Shown here: positions 58,129-64,000 of the stretch, piece by piece | Position numbering within the stretch: position 1 is the stretch's first letter | Layout: every line of letters starts with the position of its first letter | IMG/VR virus record: IMGVR_UViG_3300049893_002759 | Span: 1 to 64,000 of that record | Origin: a virus | Length of the DNA stretch: 64,000 bases | Direction: 5' to 3' (one strand) | Notes under the pieces: generated by a model | The model's database searches: none | The model's input: only the letters and a program-made list of their open reading frames with translations | What the model was told of the DNA's origin: nothing | Program-made: the position numbers and the translations under genes

Positions 58129-60468
58129 ATGTCTTTCTTTTCTAGCAAATTTGATACACAAGTAGTAATTTATAAATCAGCTGGTCAAGGAGCATTAACA
58201 GGATTTCGTTCTGAATTTGCAAATACACCTCATCCTGCTACTGGAAAATTAATTACTGGTTTTCAGTTTGATGAAGCAGTTTGGCGTACTGACCTAGAAG
58301 ATAATAGTAATTTTGTTGAACCTACATTGTTAGATTCATATACCGCTAATCTGAATGATAAATTTCAAACTGGCGTAGGCGACAATAACGATTTGTTTAT
58401 TAATGAAATTAAAACCCAATTTCAAGGAATTAATAATTCATCATTACCAGTTTGGCTACCTAAAATTAATCATGGTTATTTTTATGGTGGTCAAGATGAA
58501 TTTTATCTTTTTTCTGATGATGGATTAACTGTTTATCCAACTCAATTTCAGGTATGGACATCACAAGTCACAACTGCTTCAGGTGGTAATTTTATAGATT
58601 TACAATTTGTTCCTAAGCAGGGTGTTCCGGTTTTAGCTAGAAGCTTTACATGGAATCGAGAAAAAGGTTTTTATGAAGTAGATGAATCAGCTCGTAAGGT
58701 AACCTCATTTACACCTAAATTTGTTGATGATGAATTCTTGTTAACTACTGCCGGAGATGAGATTTTATGGGATAATCTTTCTCTCGGAGCTTTAGAATTT
58801 GTTATTGAATTATCTGGCGATTTGCCACGCGTAATTTTTAATCAGCAAGTAGTTAAACCAGTAGGTCATCTGCTATCTAATATCATTACTTATGCACCTG
58901 ATGAATTAGATGCAATGGAATTGGTAGGCGTTATTTTTGAACAAGATTTTCAAGAACATCATTTAAAATTTGCACCACTTGATAAACAGTCTGGTATACA
59001 GATTGTTTTACAAAATGGGACAAGTGTTATTGAATATACTGTTGTAGAAGAATTTACAGAAGGTGGCAGTCAAGAAGTCCAAGTGGATTGGGATTTAGGT
59101 ATTCTACGTTTTGGATCTGAAACTTATGGCGGGAAGCCATCAACCGGATTTAATATTCGTGTTTTTTATCATAAAACTTTAGCACTTGAATATGAACCTA
59201 TTAATTCTAGAGATTTTGTTGTTAATACATTAGCAAATACAAACCCTATTCGACGCTATACAGCTGATGGCTTTGTGTTAATTCGTCAACAAACAGAAGA
59301 CCCTGCTAATCTAGTGCTTACAACTGAGCTACCTCTTATTTCTCCAAATTTTTATGGTCCACTTTATATTGGTAATAGCTTTTCTAAACTATTAGCTACA
59401 GTAACTACAGTTGATAATGTGGCCATTGAAGGACAGGAAATTTTCTTCGAAATTCTTTCAGGTCCATCTGATGCAACTTTTGGTGCTGATTTAAATGCTA
59501 GTGCTATTTCAAATGCACAAGGTCAAAGTGTTACTTTATTTAATCCTCCTCGTTCTATTGAACAAATGGGTGGCGTAACCAATGAAGTTACAATCAGTGG
59601 TTCAACTAGTCAATTATTCTTGCCTGAATATGTTCCACCAGGTAGTAATAATACTTTATTTGTATTTCAGGTACATACAACAGATAATATTCTAGGTATT
59701 CCAAAAACAGATTTGTTATCTTTTTATGAAAATTACATTCAAGAACAAGATACGATCAGCAGTCAAACACAGGGTCCACGTATTAATATTAATATGGGAG
59801 ATTTAGGAAGTTATGATTGGATTGGTGGCGCATATAGTGATTTCATTAAATGGGAAATACTACACAGAAGCTTTCATAATCTAGCTACACCTATTGTTTA
59901 TGATTCAGATGATTTAGATGATCTACGTATTGGCAAGAAAACTGTTATTGCAGTTTTAGATTCTGATGCAATTAATCCACATACTGGAACTACTCCAGCA
60001 TTTGTGCCACTTCAACCTGTTGATTACTCTATTACAGATTCAGGTACATTGGTAAATTTTGATCAAGTATTGCCAGTTGCGAGTGGCCTTTATAAATCTT
60101 ATCTTGTAATTGGTCCAACTAAAGTGGCTATTCGTGCTTATACAAATAACCTTCGTACTGGACAAACTATTTATAGTAATACTATAGAAATTTTATTAGA
60201 TATTCCTGATGCAGCTAAAGGATTAGTTTTTGTTGATACAATTAACTCTATGCCTTCTGGCTTATTAGGTAACTCATATAATTGGGACCAAGAGAATCTT
60301 GAATTAGAATCTGTTAATATATCTACATCAGGGCTCTTGCCTATTGGCTGGAGAATTAGATCGCCAGGAATTACTATTGCTAGTGCTTTAGATTCAATTA
60401 CCTTTTTAGATATTAATCCTCTAACTGTTCCAGCTGATACAATTTCCCACGAGTTTGAAGTTGACTGA
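58129..60468 (+). CDS. large beta-rich fibre/baseplate protein with Ig-like domain
   Basis: 779 aa, ATG 3 nt after the upstream stop with GGGGA 9 nt before. About 420-510 is Ig-like (YIGNSFSKLLATVTTVDNVAIEGQEIFFEILSGPSDATF...NAQGQSVTLF), a Big_1-type pattern. The N-terminal third has wall-to-wall beta with aromatic residues, and a later FLDINPLTVPADTISHEFEVD end. Not recognised; probably a tail fibre or baseplate decoration. Confidence 0.7.
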   Translation: MSFFSSKFDTQVVIYKSAGQGALTGFRSEFANTPHPATGKLITGFQFDEAVWRTDLEDNSNFVEPTLLDSYTANLNDKFQTGVGDNNDLFINEIKTQFQGINNSSLPVWLPKINHGYFYGGQDEFYLFSDDGLTVYPTQFQVWTSQVTTASGGNFIDLQFVPKQGVPVLARSFTWNREKGFYEVDESARKVTSFTPKFVDDEFLLTTAGDEILWDNLSLGALEFVIELSGDLPRVIFNQQVVKPVGHLLSNIITYAPDELDAMELVGVIFEQDFQEHHLKFAPLDKQSGIQIVLQNGTSVIEYTVVEEFTEGGSQEVQVDWDLGILRFGSETYGGKPSTGFNIRVFYHKTLALEYEPINSRDFVVNTLANTNPIRRYTADGFVLIRQQTEDPANLVLTTELPLISPNFYGPLYIGNSFSKLLATVTTVDNVAIEGQEIFFEILSGPSDATFGADLNASAISNAQGQSVTLFNPPRSIEQMGGVTNEVTISGSTSQLFLPEYVPPGSNNTLFVFQVHTTDNILGIPKTDLLSFYENYIQEQDTISSQTQGPRININMGDLGSYDWIGGAYSDFIKWEILHRSFHNLATPIVYDSDDLDDLRIGKKTVIAVLDSDAINPHTGTTPAFVPLQPVDYSITDSGTLVNFDQVLPVASGLYKSYLVIGPTKVAIRAYTNNLRTGQTIYSNTIEILLDIPDAAKGLVFVDTINSMPSGLLGNSYNWDQENLELESVNISTSGLLPIGWRIRSPGITIASALDSITFLDINPLTVPADTISHEFEVD

Positions 60469-60477
60469 GGTGTTTAA

Positions 60478-63231
60478 ATGGCTGATAAATTTCGTACAAC
60501 ATTTGTTATTCCAGTAAGTTTTGCTTCCGGTGAACAACCAACAAGTGTAAAACTTAATTCTATTTCTACTCAGTCTAGAAATGGATTGGCTATTCTTGAA
60601 AGAGCTATTGGTGATCTTTGGAATCAAAGTGGGGATTCTATCACATCAGCATATCCCAACCATATTGCTAATTTAGCAAGGGCGGTTGGAGATCAGGCAT
60701 TATTGAATGCTCAAATTCCATTACCTAATTTTAATGGTACAGCTTCTGTGCGTATTCGCCAACCTATCGTAACATTCTTAGGAAAATCAGAAATTCACTT
60801 AGATTTTAAACCTCAAGTTGATTCAACTTTAAGAAGTTCTATAGATGCTTTACAGTATGATGGATCAAATACTTATGATGCAAGTGAAGTAACTAATCCA
60901 ACTACTGATGGCCAATGGGCAGTAGATAGTAGTCAGGCACGTATTAGATTAGGTCGCGCTTTACATACTGTTCAAGCAGTTGATTATATTGAATACAATG
61001 TATTGGCAGCAGATTTTGCAGAATCAAGTGATTCGTTGGATTCTTCTAGTTTTAGTATCATTCCAAATCAAGACCAGTCTGATTGGAAGGGTCTTAAAAT
61101 TTGTCAGATTACGGCAAACCAATACAACATTGTATTGCCATTCCGTAGACCTGATTCGGCTCCTGCTGGTTTATCTAAGTTGCCATTAAGTGCTAATAAC
61201 TCTGCTGAAGTAGGTTCGCCTAGTACAATTCGTTATTGGGGCCCTATTGCAGCTGGATATGTTTTTAATGCAACTATCTCTAGTAATAAATTCTATCGAT
61301 ATACACTATCACAAGTAGTAATGGATTTGTTTACCTCTTCAGTAGCAGGAACAATCATTCCTTCTGGAACTCTTTATTTATGGGATACTGTTACGGATAC
61401 TGTAGTAGAAGGCATAACCTTTAAAGTACCATCTGTAACTCCAACACTTGGAGGCGTATCAGGACAGCAACCATTTATTTTACAGGCCGATGGCGCTTCT
61501 TTAGATCAAGTCTTTAATGGGCCTAATGGTGATTTTACGTCTTTAATGACAACAGATGTTCCTGCTGATTATCAGTCTCGATTTGCATTAATTTGTGTAG
61601 GACAATCTTTAGCTGCATCAGTTAATCAACTTAAAAAAGATTTAACTGAAGGAAGTAATATCTTAGGGCCACGTAAACGTATCTCCCATCGTGATCTAAT
61701 TGAGACGCAACCAACACAACAAACTCGCCATCCAACTAATATTCCACCATCATTTATTACAGGTGATGACCACTCATACTTATTAAGTCGTTTAGGTTCT
61801 GCAGAAACAGCTACTACATCTGCACATCGTGACCGTTTTAATAACGGTATATTAGGCAACCTACTACTATTAAGTAGTAGTTCTAGTTCTAATTATCAAA
61901 ACTTATCTGCAGCAAGTAATTATATTTATTTTGGCTCTGTAAGTAGTTCTTCTCCAAGAATTAGAGGTAACCCAGGTGCTATCTCTAGTGCGCCAGCTGG
62001 AGTTGCTCAAAATGCATTTACCATTGATAATGCATCTCTTGATGTATCTACTGGTATAATTCAACTTAGTAGCGGTAAATTACGTTCTTATAATGGCACT
62101 GATCTTGCCATGTTTAATGGAAGTGGCAATCATTCAAGTGGTGCTTTTTGGACACAAAGAACCATTTTTAATGGAACAACTCAAAGCTTATCTACATTTA
62201 CTGCTTCATTAAATAGTACTCGATATATAGATATTGACGCAACTAGTTCTAACTTAGTTAGCTTCAAAGGTCAAGATTTAGATATCTCTGCAGCATCTGG
62301 CGATAGTAATGATGTCGTAATAGGAGATAATAATACTTCTACCCAATTGCGTCTCAAAAACAATATTCTAGTATTTGGAAAAACTACTGATATAACAATT
62401 CCAGGTCAAGCACGTCTCTATAGAAGTGCTGGCAATATACTTACCTTTCAAGAAGATGCTGATGGTAATAATCTATTTAGTACAGCTGGAGCAAAACTGC
62501 GTGCTGGAGCTCTAATAGCTTCAGATGGTGAAATTCATTTTGATAGCGATGCAACAGAAAATGATAAAATTGCTTTTGACGATACAACAAATAATTTTGA
62601 TTTTTACGCAGATAATTCTATTAATAGTTCAATAGTTAATGCAGGAAGAATAGTTGCAACACAAGGACATTACTATAGCCCAGCAAAAGAAGCAGCTGTT
62701 AGATTTAAAATTGATCCTGTATATGTAGATAAAGGATCTGGTGGACAAAACACATGGTATAGAGCTCGTGGAGATGTACCATTAATGGCAGAATTTAATG
62801 AAGTCGATTGGTATACAGTAGATCTAACTAATGATTTTACTGAACATAGAATTGCTTTTTGGCTGCCAGCTCCAGTTAGTGTTTCTTACATAAGAAAAAT
62901 GAGATTTAGTATGCATATTGATGGACTTGCTGTGCCTATCACTTTTACAGCACGATGTAGTTTAGCAAGTGCTGATGAAACCGCTTGGCAGTTTGGAGGC
63001 CTTACAGTCGAAACATCAGAAGATGATTCTGCTGGTTTGGTAAATAACGATGATGCCACTTTTGAATTTGATTTTGGATCGCCAGGAATCTTTGATGTAG
63101 GTGGGCGTAAAATCGAAGGTATGTTTTTACAATTTAAAATAAGTGTTCCTGGACCAGTAACTGCTAACCTTTATGTACATAGCGCAAAGGTTACATATGT
63201 CTCATCTAGATCTAGTATATTTGACGATTAA
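60478..63231 (+). CDS. large tail-fibre-like protein
   Basis: 917 aa, SD GAGGTG. N-terminus: EQPTSVKLNSISTQSRNGLAILERAIGDLWNQSGDS, typical of baseplate-attached fibres. GPRKRISHRDLIETQPTQ...GDDHSYLLSRLGSAETATTSAHRDRFNNG (about 395-460) recurs in phage fibre proteins. Ser/Asn-rich shaft with repeated short strands follows (about 470-700), then a C-terminal beta-sandwich (VDWYTVDLTNDFTEHRIAFWLPAPVSVSYIRKMRFSMHIDG) likely to bind receptor. Not matched to a named family. Confidence 0.75.
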   Translation: MADKFRTTFVIPVSFASGEQPTSVKLNSISTQSRNGLAILERAIGDLWNQSGDSITSAYPNHIANLARAVGDQALLNAQIPLPNFNGTASVRIRQPIVTFLGKSEIHLDFKPQVDSTLRSSIDALQYDGSNTYDASEVTNPTTDGQWAVDSSQARIRLGRALHTVQAVDYIEYNVLAADFAESSDSLDSSSFSIIPNQDQSDWKGLKICQITANQYNIVLPFRRPDSAPAGLSKLPLSANNSAEVGSPSTIRYWGPIAAGYVFNATISSNKFYRYTLSQVVMDLFTSSVAGTIIPSGTLYLWDTVTDTVVEGITFKVPSVTPTLGGVSGQQPFILQADGASLDQVFNGPNGDFTSLMTTDVPADYQSRFALICVGQSLAASVNQLKKDLTEGSNILGPRKRISHRDLIETQPTQQTRHPTNIPPSFITGDDHSYLLSRLGSAETATTSAHRDRFNNGILGNLLLLSSSSSSNYQNLSAASNYIYFGSVSSSSPRIRGNPGAISSAPAGVAQNAFTIDNASLDVSTGIIQLSSGKLRSYNGTDLAMFNGSGNHSSGAFWTQRTIFNGTTQSLSTFTASLNSTRYIDIDATSSNLVSFKGQDLDISAASGDSNDVVIGDNNTSTQLRLKNNILVFGKTTDITIPGQARLYRSAGNILTFQEDADGNNLFSTAGAKLRAGALIASDGEIHFDSDATENDKIAFDDTTNNFDFYADNSINSSIVNAGRIVATQGHYYSPAKEAAVRFKIDPVYVDKGSGGQNTWYRARGDVPLMAEFNEVDWYTVDLTNDFTEHRIAFWLPAPVSVSYIRKMRFSMHIDGLAVPITFTARCSLASADETAWQFGGLTVETSEDDSAGLVNNDDATFEFDFGSPGIFDVGGRKIEGMFLQFKISVPGPVTANLYVHSAKVTYVSSRSSIFDD

Positions 63232-63236
63232 CATAT

Positions 63237-64000
63237 ATGACAACTCAGAATATTAGCCATCAATTAACAGTTAATCAAGTTAGTTTTATTAACAAAACTG
63301 ATTGTTACTTGAATATTCAAAAAAGAAAAGAATTAATTCAATATCGCTCTGCTTCAAGCAGCAAGAATGTTAATTTGGCTTTTGTTCAATCTGAAGATGT
63401 TAATAGTTCAGCTAATTTAACAGTACATGATCGATCTACAGCACTTATAGCTAATAAAGTGCTTACTGAAATTGAAGATCAAATATTAGACAATATTAGC
63501 GGATTTACTATTGAAACAGATTTGTTTCTAGTAACAGATATTTTTACAGTTGATCTAATTACTCAACGACGTATTCCATTATTTTTTCAACATAATCTCT
63601 CAAGAACTTTAACACCTGGAGAGAGTTATAATGATATTAGAATTGTAGATCAGTCATTTGAAAATCTACGTACATCTCAATATTTAGTTGATTCGGTAAA
63701 TGGAATTGTTTATTCAAATTTTGAAAATACTTTTACTTCAAGCACTGGATTGTCCGAACTCTTCTTTATTACATATACAGTTAAAAAGACTAATGGTATC
63801 TTAGAGCGCTATACTGAAATACTAAATAATCATCCTGTATTTCATGTTGCGACACTAGATGATATTGATATAGAACTAGGAACTATTCTTTCGGGTCGTA
63901 AAGCTTATATTATTCAGGAAGATATCGGCGATGTTTTTAGCATTACACTTCCTGCTACGACAGACTATGGATTACGCCGCTCATCTAATTCTCGTATTGA
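63237..64000 (+). CDS. partial protein at right edge, baseplate/fibre region
   Basis: Open from ATG 63237 (MTTQNISHQLTVNQVSFINK) through the window end (254 codons and 2 bases). 5 nt after the upstream stop with no clear SD. Mixed beta with repeated ILDNISGFTIETDLFLVTDIF-type strands and DQSFENLRTSQYLVDSVNGIVYSN. Not recognised; same codon use and operon as the preceding fibre genes. Confidence 0.75.
   Translation, partial: MTTQNISHQLTVNQVSFINKTDCYLNIQKRKELIQYRSASSSKNVNLAFVQSEDVNSSANLTVHDRSTALIANKVLTEIEDQILDNISGFTIETDLFLVTDIFTVDLITQRRIPLFFQHNLSRTLTPGESYNDIRIVDQSFENLRTSQYLVDSVNGIVYSNFENTFTSSTGLSELFFITYTVKKTNGILERYTEILNNHPVFHVATLDDIDIELGTILSGRKAYIIQEDIGDVFSITLPATTDYGLRRSSNSRI

Noticed and set aside
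1-64000. CRISPR arrays, tRNA genes, insertion sequences, integrase or attachment sites
   Set aside because: Read for direct-repeat arrays, cloverleaf-like segments, transposase motifs and recombinases; none found.

Overview
The window is one stretch of a tailed double-stranded DNA phage genome with a contractile tail (myovirus morphology). It carries large terminase, portal, capsid protease/scaffold, an HK97-type major capsid protein, tail sheath and tube, a tape-measure region, a hub, and gp25-like and gp6/J-like baseplate proteins, in the usual late-gene order. These virion genes alone fill about 61 kb and many are oversized (1173, 1083, 1271, 1492 and 1980 aa), so the genome is probably very large (inference). 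I see no rRNA, tRNA, bacterial housekeeping gene or integrase, and nothing that identifies the host.

Layout. (1) Positions 1-2435 hold a small minus-strand cassette, visibly richer in G+C than the rest. It has four confident small genes, read 2306 -> 227, separated by structured RNA. After each stop codon comes a folded element: two type II hammerhead ribozymes (2076-2130 and 1706-1760), then a 26-bp perfect palindrome (586-611), then a (TA)n tract. A leader hairpin (2327-2373) precedes the first gene. (2) Positions 2432-2618 are a divergent spacer with inverted and direct repeats and a likely plus-strand start. (3) Positions 2619-9008 hold a Cys-cluster protein, a 1173-aa multidomain protein (DEDD exonuclease, HExxH peptidase-like, GNAT-like and kinase-like modules separated by four copies of a linker motif) and three Gly/Ala-rich membrane-type proteins. 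(4) Positions 9017-21724 are the packaging and head module: TerL, three unrecognised proteins, a portal-MuF fusion interrupted by an intein, a protease with an in-frame nested scaffold gene, a head-associated protein and the major capsid protein, closed by a strong terminator. (5) Positions 21741-30399 form a fibre/decoration module with Ig-like proteins, shuffled paralogous fibre domains and a patatin-like phospholipase. (6) Positions 30411-37833 hold the neck, sheath and three tube-fold paralogues; a chaperone-position pair spans 37426-38819. (7) Positions 38822-53067 hold three giant proteins; the second carries what look like both catalytic barrels of a two-barrel RNA polymerase, and the third is a hub with an embedded M23 peptidase. 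(8) Positions 53064-64000 are baseplate and fibre genes running off the right edge.

How it works together. Most plus-strand genes are packed with 1-4 nt overlaps or short gaps and their own Shine-Dalgarno (SD) sites. Intrinsic terminators follow the capsid gene, a fibre gene and the tube gene. Two of these are followed at once by a -10-like hexamer lying exactly 6 nt before an ATG that lacks an SD, which suggests leaderless restarts. The RNA-polymerase-like protein, the multidomain protein and several membrane-type proteins are candidates for virion cargo delivered with the DNA. Ribozymes in the minus-strand cassette would cut its polycistronic transcript into separate messages.

The most noteworthy items are the hammerhead-punctuated operon, the candidate virion RNA polymerase in the tape-measure region, and the multidomain protein at 3832-7353.
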